A stretch of 22,286 nt of DNA from JBMNQI01 sp050944055. GTDB lineage: Bacteria; Bacillota; Clostridia; Oscillospirales; Oscillospiraceae. Both the position numbers and the translations under genes were made by a program. The stretch spans positions 1 to 22,286 of the forward strand of contig JBMNQI010000039.1 of assembly GCA_050944055.1 (NCBI GenBank), written 5' to 3'. Below are positions 6,933 to 15,500 of the stretch, one piece after another (position 1 is the stretch's first letter; each line of letters begins with the position of its first letter). The notes below the pieces were generated by a model. The model was not told the origin of the DNA, searched no databases, and saw nothing but the letters and a program-made list of their open reading frames with translations.

Positions 6933-8291
6933 CTAATAATCGGAATACACTCCGTTTATGCCGAGCGAGTACAGCTCCTCCTTTTCATTTTCGCTGTTGA
7001 CCGTATGGACTAAAAGCGGCGTTCCGCTTTCCTTGAGCGCGGCGACATAATCGGCGCTCGCCAGCGAAACGTCGAACGCGATTCCCGCCAGGCGATGCGT
7101 GGAGGCGAAGGAGCTGATGGAGGAGGTGTTTAGCTTTTCCTCCATGGGCAGGTTATACAGAGTGTATATTATGTTATCGAAACCCAGAGACCTGACTTTT
7201 CCGTACTCGTCCTGCGAGTATATCTGAGGTATGAAGCGGTTTGTCAGTTCGGGATAGGCCTCGGCAATTTTCTTAAGCACTGTCAAGTTATTGTCCTTTA
7301 CATCTGTTATTATGGTTATTCCAGGATGTCCGGCAAGATATTGCGCCAGATCATCCAGAGAAAGAGGACTATACCTGCCGTATATCCGGCATGACAGAAA
7401 CTGCTCAAGAGTAAGAGGGAAGGATAGGCCTTCGCTGCCTGTAAGTATGTTGTAGTCCCAATGGTGGAGGCAGACGACGCTCTGGTCGCAGGTGAGGCAG
7501 AAATCAAGCTCAATGAAGGAGTCTCCGGCCTCCGAGGCCGATTCAAGCGCCTCGAGCGAGTTTGTGAGCGTATAACCGTCAATCATACCGGCTGCGTGCT
7601 TGACGCTCCTGAGATTCTCCGGGATGTTCCTGCGCTGTTCATATAGCTCGCTGAACTCGGATAAAACCTCATTTGCCGCCTCAATTGGAACGGCGCCCTT
7701 ATCCCTCAAGCTTATCAGCAGGCACGAAGAGCCGTCGGCTGTAAAACAGCCGAGCGTCCAGTAAGACATGGCTGCCATTTGATCGCGCAGAAAGCCGTTT
7801 TCGCCCCAGCATATATAATCTATAACGCCTTTTCTGAGCGCGAAATCAATGACGTTATTATACTGGAAGTCGCCGCTTGATTCAAAATAGCCCAGTGCGC
7901 GCAGCAATACGGCCGAATACATCCGCGCGTCACACGGGAGGTCGGGGGAGAAGTGCTGAGCGTCCGTCCCTTTTATAAGGCCGTTTTTCCACAGCCATCC
8001 GACATAGCCGCCGGCCCACGCGGGGACGTCGATAAAAGGGGAAGTGTTATTCTCCTCAAGCGCTTCTTTCTCGGCACCCAGAAGCCTTACGGCCATAACG
8101 GCCATCTGAACCCTTGTAGCGGGTTCGTCGAGCTCAAAGCCGGAATCCGTACCTGAGAACAGGCCGAGCTCCTGCAGCTTCTTTGCCTCCGGCTCAAAAT
8201 CCGCGGCGAGGGCGGAGACAGTGAGCACGGAAAAAGCCAATATGACGATAAATGTTATTTTAAGCGTTATTCTGAAAATATTCATAGTCAA
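6933..8291 (-). CDS. exported SLH-domain glycerophosphodiester phosphodiesterase
   Basis: A 452-residue secreted protein. Residues 1-30 form a signal peptide (hydrophobic core 10-25, cleavage likely after an ALA near 27-30). Residues about 33-190 hold three S-layer homology repeats, which normally bind pyruvylated wall polysaccharide. Residues about 230-452 are a GDPD (glycerophosphodiesterase) TIM barrel: His232 in HAAGMIDG, Glu261 and Asp263 in ELDFCLTCD, His276/277, Asp330 and Lys332 in TDVKD, and His429 in VHTVNSE. The classical HRG start of the fold reads HAAG, so the usual arginine is absent. It would hydrolyse glycerophosphodiesters, perhaps from lipids or teichoic-type polymers, at the cell surface. 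The start is TTG 8291 with GAGGG seven bases upstream, or ATG 8285 two codons later. A divergent promoter lies upstream. Confidence 0.88.
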   Translation of the reverse strand: MTMNIFRITLKITFIVILAFSVLTVSALAADFEPEAKKLQELGLFSGTDSGFELDEPATRVQMAVMAVRLLGAEKEALEENNTSPFIDVPAWAGGYVGWLWKNGLIKGTDAQHFSPDLPCDARMYSAVLLRALGYFESSGDFQYNNVIDFALRKGVIDYICWGENGFLRDQMAAMSYWTLGCFTADGSSCLLISLRDKGAVPIEAANEVLSEFSELYEQRRNIPENLRSVKHAAGMIDGYTLTNSLEALESASEAGDSFIELDFCLTCDQSVVCLHHWDYNILTGSEGLSFPLTLEQFLSCRIYGRYSPLSLDDLAQYLAGHPGITIITDVKDNNLTVLKKIAEAYPELTNRFIPQIYSQDEYGKVRSLGFDNIIYTLYNLPMEEKLNTSSISSFASTHRLAGIAFDVSLASADYVAALKESGTPLLVHTVNSENEKEELYSLGINGVYSDY

Positions 8292-8325
8292 CCTGAAACC
8301 CTCAGTAAGTAATTCAGCTTTGATG

Positions 8326-8334
8326 ATTATAACA
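8326..8334 (-). promoter_or_regulatory. extended -10 promoter of the SLH-glycerophosphodiesterase gene
   Basis: On the - strand TGTTATAAT (8334 down to 8326) is a perfect extended -10 element. No good -35 box is seen at the right distance, which is acceptable for this promoter type. The leader would be about 30 bases. Confidence 0.6.
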
Positions 8335-8362
8335 TGAAATTTGGAAAAAAACAGTACAAAGC

Positions 8363-8390
8363 TTTACATCCCGTCTCAATGTGATATACT
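8363..8390 (+). promoter_or_regulatory. promoter of the ywlG-cwlD-radA operon
   Basis: TTTACA at 8363-8368 and TATACT at 8385-8390, 16-bp spacer, with TG (8382-8383) forming an extended -10. It reads divergently from the SLH-glycerophosphodiesterase promoter. It is of housekeeping (sigmaA) type, not obviously a sporulation-sigma promoter. Confidence 0.7.
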
Positions 8391-8429
8391 TTTTATATTG
8401 ATTATTAATTATTCGGGAGCTGCGATTCC

Positions 8430-8978
8430 ATGTATGAGGATATAAGAGAACAGACGGAAAAAGCCGTGCGCGAGCTGCTGGAGCTTGCAAGGCTCCGGCC
8501 CGGGCAAATACTTGTCGTCGGCTGCTCATCAAGCGAGATTGTAGGGGAAAATATCGGAAAAGGCTCTAATATCGAGGCGGCCGAGGCGGTATTTGAAGGT
8601 CTGTATCCGGCCTTATGCGACAGCGGGATCTACCTTGCCGCCCAGTGCTGCGAGCATCTTAACCGCGCGATAATTATCGAGCGCGAAGCCGCTGAAAAAT
8701 ACGGCCTCGACCCGGTGAGCGTGATTCCGCAGCCGAAGGCCGGCGGATCCTTCGCCGCGACATGCTGGAAGCGTTTTAAGGATCCTGTGGCGGTAGAGGC
8801 TGTAAAAGCCCACGCGGGGATTGATATAGGCTCTACGCTTATCGGCATGCATTTGCGCCCCGTGGCGGTACCCATACGGCTGTCGGTAAAAAATATCGGG
8901 CAGGCAAGCCTTGTCTGCGCGCGCACGCGGCCTAAGCTGATCGGCGGGAGCCGCGCAGTATATCCGGACAGCATCTGA
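8430..8978 (+). CDS. TIGR01440 / UPF0340 family protein (YwlG-like)
   Basis: A 182-residue cytoplasmic protein matching the UPF0340 family (Bacillus YwlG). Recognised stretches: VVGCSSSEIVGENIGKGSN, LAAQCCEHLNRAIIIERE, VIPQPKAGGSFAATCW, HAGIDIGSTLIGMHLRPVAVP and CARTRPKLIGGSRAVYP. Length is that of the family. The biochemical function is unknown. The ribosome binding site is GGGAG at 8415-8419, ten bases before ATG 8430. It is the first gene after a divergent promoter and is followed 54 bases later by cwlD on the same strand. Confidence 0.9.
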   Translation: MYEDIREQTEKAVRELLELARLRPGQILVVGCSSSEIVGENIGKGSNIEAAEAVFEGLYPALCDSGIYLAAQCCEHLNRAIIIEREAAEKYGLDPVSVIPQPKAGGSFAATCWKRFKDPVAVEAVKAHAGIDIGSTLIGMHLRPVAVPIRLSVKNIGQASLVCARTRPKLIGGSRAVYPDSI

Positions 8979-8990
8979 GGAATATGACAA

Positions 8991-9026
8991 GTCCCTCTTG
9001 AATAGTCTCTGAAGTAGGGGAGGGAC
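8991..9026 (+). promoter_or_regulatory. hairpin that can cover the cwlD ribosome binding site
   Basis: GTCCCTC (8991-8997) is the exact complement of GAGGGAC (9020-9026), extended by two G-U pairs inward. The right arm contains most of the cwlD Shine-Dalgarno (GGAGG, 9019-9023). Folding would mask it. Only the complementarity is seen; a regulatory role is inferred. Confidence 0.35.
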
Positions 9027-9032
9027 GTGCAT

Positions 9033-9674
9033 TTGAAACGTATAGCATTAACGGTATTGGCAATATTCTTCATATTTGCCTCGGCCTTTGACGCCAAAGC
9101 GCTTATTGCCATTGACGCCGGGCACGGCGGGGAGGACGGAGGAGCCTCCACAGAAGGCGGCGTTACGGAAGCCGAAATAAATCTCGACATTGCGCTTAAA
9201 ATGGAGCAGGTATTCGCCCTATACGGCGTTGAGACGGTAATGACGCGCAGGACTCCGGAATCGCTGTCCACAGAGGGGAAGACAATCAGGGCGCGAAAAC
9301 GGTCCGACATCAATAACCGTATTAAGCTGATTCAAAGCGCTGATCCTGAGCTGCTTATAAGCATTCACCAGAATAAGTTCTCTCAGCCGCAATACTACGG
9401 CGCACAGGTTTTCTTCTCGGCAAACGACCCTGTCGGCGCGGAGCTTGCTGTTTTCGTTCAGGAAAACCTGCGGCTGTCGATTGACCCGTCAAATAACCGT
9501 AAGGCGGCGGTCATTCCAAACAGCGTTTTGCTTATGAAGAGTATCAAAACTCCGGCAATACTTGTTGAATGCGGTTTCCTTTCAAATCCAAAGGATGCTG
9601 AAAACCTATGCGACCCTGAGTACAGGCTTGACGTTGCCGCCTGCATAGCGGCGACAGTCATTAACAATTTATAA
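9033..9674 (+). CDS. cwlD: N-acetylmuramoyl-L-alanine amidase, CwlD type
   Basis: A zinc amidase of the Amidase_3 fold that cuts the bond between N-acetylmuramic acid and L-alanine. CwlD acts in the mother cell on spore cortex, making the muramic-delta-lactam precursor; that role is known for the family and inferred here from size (213 residues) and the clostridial setting. Residues about 1-23 (MKRIALTVLAIFFIFASAFDAKA) form a signal peptide or anchor. Catalytic elements: His in IDAGHGGEDGGA, Glu in VTEAEINLDIA, His in LISIHQNKFS and Glu in ILVECGFLSNP. The start TTG 9033 is preferred over GTG 9027 because GGAGG (9019-9023) is nine bases from the TTG but only three from the GTG. No separate peptidoglycan-binding domain is present. 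radA follows after 15 bases. Confidence 0.88.
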   Translation: MKRIALTVLAIFFIFASAFDAKALIAIDAGHGGEDGGASTEGGVTEAEINLDIALKMEQVFALYGVETVMTRRTPESLSTEGKTIRARKRSDINNRIKLIQSADPELLISIHQNKFSQPQYYGAQVFFSANDPVGAELAVFVQENLRLSIDPSNNRKAAVIPNSVLLMKSIKTPAILVECGFLSNPKDAENLCDPEYRLDVAACIAATVINNL

Positions 9675-9689
9675 AGGACGGATGGACGC

Positions 9690-11054
9690 TTGGCAAAAGA
9701 TAAAACCGTGTTTTTCTGCACGGAATGCGGCAATGAAAGCCCCAAATGGAGCGGAAAATGCTTTGCGTGCGGAGCTTATAATACAATGGTCGAGCAGCCT
9801 AAAAATTCGGTTCCGTCCCGTTCGGACAGTAGAGGCGCGCGCAAAACAGAGCCAAGGCGGCTGACGGAGGTTAGTTCCGACGGCGAGGGTCGTTTTAAAA
9901 CCGGCTTAGGTGAGCTTGACCGCGTTCTCGGCGGCGGCGCAGTAAAAGGCTCTCTTGTGCTTATAGGCGGCTCGCCGGGAATAGGGAAGTCCACTCTGCT
10001 GCTTCAGATTTGCGGAAGGCTGTGCCGCGATTCAAGAGTCCTCTATGTATCGGGAGAGGAGTCCGAAAGACAGCTGAAAATGCGCTCGGAACGCCTGAAG
10101 GTAAACAGCGATGAGCTTTTTGTATTCTGCGAAACGGCTCTTTCGGAGGTATTGACGGCCGTTGAATCCATTAAGCCGGAAATTCTGATTGTCGACTCAA
10201 TACAGACTCTGGCCTCGGATGACAACCAGTCCCCGCCGGGAAGCGTTACGCAGGTCAAATCCTGCACCATGGAGCTTATGAAGCTCGCCAAATTCAGTGG
10301 AATTACCGTATTTGTAATAGGCCATGTAAATAAGGACGGCGCGATAGCCGGGCCGAAGGTCCTCGAGCATATGGTTGACTGCGTTTTATATTTTGAGGGC
10401 GATAAGAATTCGTCATACCGTATATTGCGCGCGGCAAAGAACAGGTACGGCTCGACAAACGAGATAGGCATGTTCGATATGCGTGACGACGGCCTTGCGG
10501 AGATAAAAAACCCCTCCGAGATGCTTCTGTCTGGCCGCCCCAAAAATGCGCCCGGCACCTGCGTCGCCTGTGTCATGGAGGGCTCGCGCCCGATTCTGTC
10601 CGAATTGCAGGCTCTGCTGGCGCCCACAAGCTTCGGCGTTCCGCGGCGCAATACAAACGGCTTTGATTATAATCGGGCGATGCTGCTGCTGGCGGTGCTT
10701 GAAAAGCGCTGCGGCATAATGACAGGCAATTGCGACGCTTACATAAATGTGATCGGCGGCCTTAGTATTGAAGAGCCGGCCGCGGACCTTCCAATGCTTC
10801 TAGCGACTGTTTCGAGCATCTGGGACAAGCCCGTGGGCGCCGATCTTGCGGCGATAGGTGAGGTCGGGCTCTCCGGCGAGCTTCGCAGCGTGTCATATAT
10901 AGAACAGCGAATAAACGAGGTGCGCAGGCTGGGTTTTAAACGCTGCATAATACCGGCGCACGGTACGGATAGGATGCGTATACCGGACGGGCTGAATCTG
11001 CTCAAGGCCGGGAATGTTACCGAAGCTATTAAGCTGGCGTTTGGCGTCTCATAG
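9690..11054 (+). CDS. radA: DNA repair protein RadA (Sms)
   Basis: A 454-residue RecA-family branch-migration and DNA repair ATPase, usual length. Domain order: N-terminal C4 zinc finger with C10/C13 and C24/C27, Walker A GGSPGIGKST (93-102), Walker B ILIVDSIQT (165-173), the RadA-specific KNRYGS (250-255; usually KNRFG), and a C-terminal Lon-protease-like domain (from about 280) with FDYNRAMLLLAVLEKR and AIGEVGLSGELR. The start is a TTG at 9690, giving MAKDKTVFFCTECG; AAAGGA and GGATGG stretches lie upstream. It is the last gene of the ywlG-like - cwlD - radA operon. Its stop codon abuts and slightly overlaps the 3' end of a small gene on the other strand. Confidence 0.96.
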   Translation: MAKDKTVFFCTECGNESPKWSGKCFACGAYNTMVEQPKNSVPSRSDSRGARKTEPRRLTEVSSDGEGRFKTGLGELDRVLGGGAVKGSLVLIGGSPGIGKSTLLLQICGRLCRDSRVLYVSGEESERQLKMRSERLKVNSDELFVFCETALSEVLTAVESIKPEILIVDSIQTLASDDNQSPPGSVTQVKSCTMELMKLAKFSGITVFVIGHVNKDGAIAGPKVLEHMVDCVLYFEGDKNSSYRILRAAKNRYGSTNEIGMFDMRDDGLAEIKNPSEMLLSGRPKNAPGTCVACVMEGSRPILSELQALLAPTSFGVPRRNTNGFDYNRAMLLLAVLEKRCGIMTGNCDAYINVIGGLSIEEPAADLPMLLATVSSIWDKPVGADLAAIGEVGLSGELRSVSYIEQRINEVRRLGFKRCIIPAHGTDRMRIPDGLNLLKAGNVTEAIKLAFGVS

Positions 11055-11225
11055 GTTAGGACTGCAGCTTTCAGTTCCGTCTTGCTTAGATTTGCTCTGA
11101 GCCGTCTTAGAGCGCCGTTCGACAAAGTTTGCGCACTGCCCGGGAACTGTTCCGATAGAACCGGCGCGCTCAAGATGGCAGACGCCGCCGTTCTGATAAA
11201 TGCAGTTTTCAGTACAGGCTATCAT
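11049..11225 (-). CDS. small cysteine-rich protein, DUF1540-like
   Basis: A 58-residue gene on the - strand that fills most of the radA-xer gap. The protein begins MIACTENCIYQNGGVCHLER and has cysteines at 4, 8, 16, 31 and 54 with a CANF stretch at 31-34. The spacing C-x3-C-x-Y-x2-G-G-x-C ... C-x2-F resembles small metal-binding clostridial proteins of the DUF1540 kind, some of which are mislabelled hydroxymyristoyl-ACP dehydratase in databases; this resemblance is from memory. The ribosome binding site AAAGGTGG lies four bases before the ATG (11223-11225). The stop TGA (11049-11051) overlaps the last sense codon of convergent radA. The C-terminal third is polar and lysine/serine-rich. The overlapping + strand open frame has no family-like features. 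Confidence 0.65.
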   Translation of the reverse strand: MIACTENCIYQNGGVCHLERAGSIGTVPGQCANFVERRSKTAQSKSKQDGTESCSPNL

Positions 11226-11315
11226 AAAACCACCTTTTCGTCTTTTTCGTATTATGGATTACTGATCAGGGAGGGGAGGTCCGGGACGCCGTTGGAGCCC
11301 AAATTGAGCATACAG

Positions 11316-11349
11316 CCAATTCAACAAAATAAAAATTTTGTTGAATTGG
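11316..11349. repeat. perfect 15-bp inverted repeat upstream of the tyrosine recombinase
   Basis: CCAATTCAACAAAAT (11316-11330), loop AAAA, then the exact complement ATTTTGTTGAATTGG (11335-11349). It is AT-rich and has no T-run on either side, so it is not a standard terminator. It lies 39 bases before the xer ATG and about 90 bases before the small Cys-rich gene on the other strand. It could be an operator, an RNA hairpin in the xer leader, or a recombination site. Confidence 0.8.
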
Positions 11350-11388
11350 GAGCAGGGGTTTAAGCGGAAAACCGGCTATTATTCAAAT

Positions 11389-12381
11389 ATGGATTACAGA
11401 ACAGACTCTCCGGAGATATTGCGGGATTTCCTGTCCTATCATGAAAATATCAAAGGTCATTCAAAGAAAACTGTCGACGAATACTATCTGGACCTGCGAA
11501 ATTTCTTTCGCTATATGAAAATAATCAAAGGCAAAGTTCCGCGGCTTACGGAAATCTCAGATGTCTCTATTATGGATGTCGACATCAATCTTATTCGTTC
11601 AATTACTATGACGGATATTTATGAGTATTTAAGTTATCTAAACCGAGACCGCCCCGTGCATCAAAACAGTTTGCAAACTGATTACGGCCTTTCTCCCGCA
11701 ACACGCGCCCGAAAGCTATCCGTGATAAAGTCTTTTTACAGATACCTTATGATTATGCATTATATTGAGGAAAATCCTGTCGCTAATCTTGATGTTCCCA
11801 AAATCCGGAAAAGCTTGCCGCGATATCTTGAGCTTGATGAAAGCATCAGGCTTCTGGAAGCGATTGACGGCCCGTATAAGGAGCGCGACTATTGCATAAT
11901 TACGCTGTTCCTAAACTGCGGGCTCCGTGTTTCAGAGCTAACGAATTTGAATATTAACGATGTAAAAAGCGACCATCTTCGCGTCTTAGGCAAAGGCAAT
12001 AAAGAAAGAATTGTATATTTAAACGACGCGGCCGCGGAGGCAATCAACGCGTATTTAAATGCTCGCCCAAAGCTGGCCCATGAGCGCGCGCTGTTTATTT
12101 CACGCAATAACAGGCGCATCAGCCGTGATACCGTAAATCATCTTGTAAAAAAGCACCTTCTGGCGGCGGGTATCGACGCTTCAAAATACTCTTCGCATAA
12201 GCTCAGGCATACGGCGGCCACGCTGATGCTGAAAAACGGCGTCGACGTACGAACTCTCCAGGAGGTTTTGGGGCACGCACATCTTAATACGACGCAGATT
12301 TATACGCATGTCGACAACGCGGAGCTGCGTATGGCTGCCCAGGCCAATCCTCTTTCTAAAATTCATCCGAAGAAAAAATAA
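11389..12381 (+). CDS. tyrosine recombinase, XerC/XerD type
   Basis: A 330-residue site-specific recombinase. Residues about 8-125 are the SAM-like core-binding domain (ILRDFLSYHENIKGHSKKTV ... IKSFYRYL). The C-terminal catalytic domain carries the full set: Arg180 in CGLRVSELTNL, Lys202 in GKGNKERIVYL, His270 and Arg273 in SSHKLRHTAATLML, His296 in LGHAHLNTTQIY, and nucleophile Tyr305. It ends shortly after, as Xer proteins do. Expected role is chromosome dimer resolution, alone or with a second Xer. The ATG at 11389 is chosen for its Xer-like N-terminus; it has no clear ribosome binding site, and the frame stays open upstream through the inverted repeat. Gene context is chromosomal, with no phage or integron genes nearby, which argues against a phage integrase. 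Confidence 0.9.
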   Translation: MDYRTDSPEILRDFLSYHENIKGHSKKTVDEYYLDLRNFFRYMKIIKGKVPRLTEISDVSIMDVDINLIRSITMTDIYEYLSYLNRDRPVHQNSLQTDYGLSPATRARKLSVIKSFYRYLMIMHYIEENPVANLDVPKIRKSLPRYLELDESIRLLEAIDGPYKERDYCIITLFLNCGLRVSELTNLNINDVKSDHLRVLGKGNKERIVYLNDAAAEAINAYLNARPKLAHERALFISRNNRRISRDTVNHLVKKHLLAAGIDASKYSSHKLRHTAATLMLKNGVDVRTLQEVLGHAHLNTTQIYTHVDNAELRMAAQANPLSKIHPKKK

Positions 12382-12418
12382 AATGCGTCCGGCGATGTCA
12401 GACGCATTTTGACGTTTT
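12380..12418 (+). terminator. Rho-independent terminator of the xer gene
   Basis: AAAATGCGTC (12380-12389) pairs with GACGCATTTT (12401-12410), ten perfect base pairs, with an 11-base loop. The A-tract overlaps the xer stop codon and T-rich sequence follows. Confidence 0.8.
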
Positions 12419-12451
12419 AAAAGGAAGCGCTGCAAAACCTGCAGCGCTTCC
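12419..12451 (-). terminator. Rho-independent terminator of the large SLH surface-protein gene
   Basis: GGAAGCGCTGCA (12423-12434) and TGCAGCGCTTCC (12440-12451) form a perfect 12-bp stem with a five-base loop. Read on the - strand it is followed by TTTT. It faces the xer terminator, so the two convergent genes each have their own stop. The core resembles the terminator at 18584-18620. Confidence 0.85.
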
Positions 12452-12500
12452 GGACTATTAATCCTGAACGATGGCCGTTGAAAAGAGTACCCGCTATTCC

Positions 12501-15500
12501 CTACTTTGACAGAAGATTATATAACAGCTGCGCCATCTGCGCCCGTGTGGTGAAAGCCCTGGGTGCGAGCATGTTGTCGCTGCCGTTTATTGCGCCGGCC
12601 TTAACAAGATAATCCATGGCATCGAGCGCATAGGGCTCAATGTCGCCGCTGTCTGAAAAGCTTTCGAGGCCTTTGCCGGAGCTCGCCTTCGGCAGCTTAT
12701 CAAGTATGTTCAGGCTTCTATACAAGAGAGTAGACATCTCCTGACGTGTGATAAACTGCTCCGGGGCAAATTTGTTGTCTCCCACGCCGTCGGAAATCCC
12801 GAGACGCTTTGCCGCAGCCAGGTAACCTGTGTAATAGGTGCCTCCCGCATCGGCGAAATTATCCGCGGACGCATCATCCGCATCTATTCCGTACGCCCGC
12901 AGGAGAAGCGTTATAAACTGGCCGCGCGTGAGATTAGCATCGGGGCTGAATGTATCGGAACTTGTGCCGTTTGTAATCTCCCGGGCTGAAAGATATGAAA
13001 TTGCGTCAAAATACCAGGAGTTGTCCGGGACATCCGCAAATGAAACCTTGTTGTACCCGACCGCATAATGACTGAAATGGGTTGTTTCGAAGGACACGGT
13101 GCCGCTCTCGGCATCGTAGCGCCCGTTAGTTATGCAGTTGAGATTGCCGTCGCTGTCAATATACCATACCACAATGGCGTTGGGGTCCTCGCCGTTGGAC
13201 GGAATGTATGGGATACTTACCGTAACCGGGGCGCCGAGGTTGTTCCAGCGAATCGGCTCTCCGTCTAAAGAGACGGAAAGAGAGATAACCGGCCTTGTCC
13301 CCACAGCTTCGCGAACATCCTCCGGCAGCTGGGCGACATCGGCTCCGCTGATGCTGAAGCTGGCAATTCCCTCCGATGAAGCGGCAATCCCCGTCAGCAT
13401 ATCCGAAGGAAGGCTCACGCTGCCGACACCCGTAACGATTGTAAGCTCGCCGCCGCCTTCGGAAGTCAGGCCGGCTGCCGGGAGGCTCAGAGAGTAGTCT
13501 GTAACGTCGTCCGCTTCCGGGAAGGATATGGTAATGGACTGGCCGCCAGCCAGCTGGCTGCCGAGGCCGGAGGTCAGCTCCGCCGAGGAGCTGCCGCCGC
13601 TTGTGATAACTCTGACGGTTTCCGTTGTGCCGCCGCCTGTTGTAACTGTTGCCGAGGAACCTGTTGATGAAGCAGGACTGCCGCCGGATGGTCCGGGGAC
13701 ATACGGCGATACATCGGATGTAACCGTAACCGTGGCAGTGCCCGATTTGCTTGAATCGCCATCGGAAACTGCCGTAACAGTCAAGCTTTTTGCCGTTTCT
13801 TCTTCCGCCACAGTGAGCACGCCCGACGCGTCTATAGTCGTGCCCTCATGATTAGCTCCGCTGACACTCCATGTGACGGTATCACCGTCAATATTGATTC
13901 CTTCGACGGTGGCGGTGAATGCTTTCGTCGAGCCCTTCTTCACACTTGCGGTGCCCGGAGATACAGTCACGCCGGCGACACCGGAAATATAGTCCGGGAA
14001 GTCCTCGTATTGAACGGTTCCTTCGGGCATGTCGGTGAGTACCGGAAGCTTTCCGTCGGCCAGCGTCCAGACCCCGGCATCTCTCCAGCTTTCAGCAAAT
14101 AACCCTGCGAAATACCTGACGATTGTCTCCTGATCCGGTTCGGCATACCAGTCCGGCTCGGTATAAGGCTCGGTATCTGACCAAAGCTTATATAAGATAG
14201 CTGCGTCTGCATCATATCCATCTGTGTAGATTCCAAAATACTCTTTGGGGATTGGGTCATCATCATCCCAGTATACTTCCATATCCGTCCACGCAAAACT
14301 GAGATACGTATTCTGCTCATAGTAGCTCTCATCCCTAACGGCTACGCGGCCGACATTACCGCAACCCCCGCTTTTGTTGACGGACTGCCCCAACGCAACA
14401 CAACAGGATAGTGTACTAAACGCTTCATTATCCCCATAGTACCCATCGCCGTCAATAAATCCCACTATGCCGCAGATTCCGCCCACCATGACCTCACCAG
14501 TCACCTTACCGCTGACAGTACCTGTCGTAAGGCAGTTTGTAACCGTACATCCTTTTTGACCAGACTCTAACGTACTGCCGTTTTGTATTAATCCTGCCAC
14601 GCCGGCAACATTAATTGCGATGGCGGACTCATTTACGGAAACATCGGCGTAGTTGATGCAGTTTTGTATGGTGCTTGCCTTCAAACTGCCCGCTAAGCCG
14701 CCGATGTTGTTTGCGCCGCCGGATACCGGGCCGGCGTTGACACAGCTCTGAATTGTACTCTCGACCGCTGCTTCGCCGACCAGGCCGCCGACATTTCCTC
14801 CGACGGCGGAAACTTTTCCGCTGTTATAACAGTTCTGCATTGTACCGAAAACCAAATCTCCGGTCAGGCCGCCGACCATATCTGCTTCGCCAGTGACGTC
14901 GCCTGTATTCACACAGCTTATCATATCATTGCCCTGGAACCCGGCAATGCCGCCTACATAGAATGAAGAGCCAATATCTGCGCACACGCCATGCACCAAC
15001 CCTGTGTTTAAGCAGCCCTCTGTCGAAGCTGATGAATTTCCTGCAATACCGCCCACGTAACTGCCGCCGGTGACGTTACCATTATTGGAGCAATTTCGTA
15101 TAAAGTAGTCGCTGCTTTCGTCACCCTGATACAGGTTAAGCGAGCCGGCAATGCCGCCGACATTGCATGAAACGTCGTCGCCGCTTACGCTGCCTGTGTT
15201 TTCGCAGTTCTCAATACGGGGCATATCGATGCGTCCGGCAATACCGCCAATATCATCAGAATACCATTCGCCATATTCTTCATCGAAGGTAGAAACACCG
15301 GTAACGCTTCCCGAGAAAGAGCAATTGTCAATGGCGCCATTCTCAAGCCAGCCCACGATACCGCCGACATCAAACCAGCCTGTTACGCTGCCGTCTTCAA
15401 CCGTCAGGTTTTTTATCGTGCCGTTATTAACGTACCCGAACAGGCCGACTTCTCCCATATCCGCACGATTTATATACAAATTGCTGATTTTTTTGCCGTT

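Noticed and set aside
8630..9313. 227-codon - strand frame opposite the ywlG-like gene and cwlD
   Set aside because: Shadow of two well-recognised genes; composition is typical of an antisense frame.
10043..10651. 202-codon - strand frame opposite radA
   Set aside because: Fully inside radA coding sequence, with no family resemblance.
11082..11363. 93-codon + strand frame between radA and xer
   Set aside because: No ribosome binding site, no recognisable pattern, and it lies opposite the better-supported Cys-rich gene and runs through the inverted repeat.
11389..12381. Phage or integron integrase, hence a mobile island
   Set aside because: Protein length and motif context fit XerC/D, and there is no att duplication, tRNA target or phage gene nearby.
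14400..15460. Repetitive DNA that could suggest a CRISPR or tandem repeat array
   Set aside because: Repeats are degenerate at DNA level and explained by GLUG protein repeats; there are no constant repeats with unique spacers.
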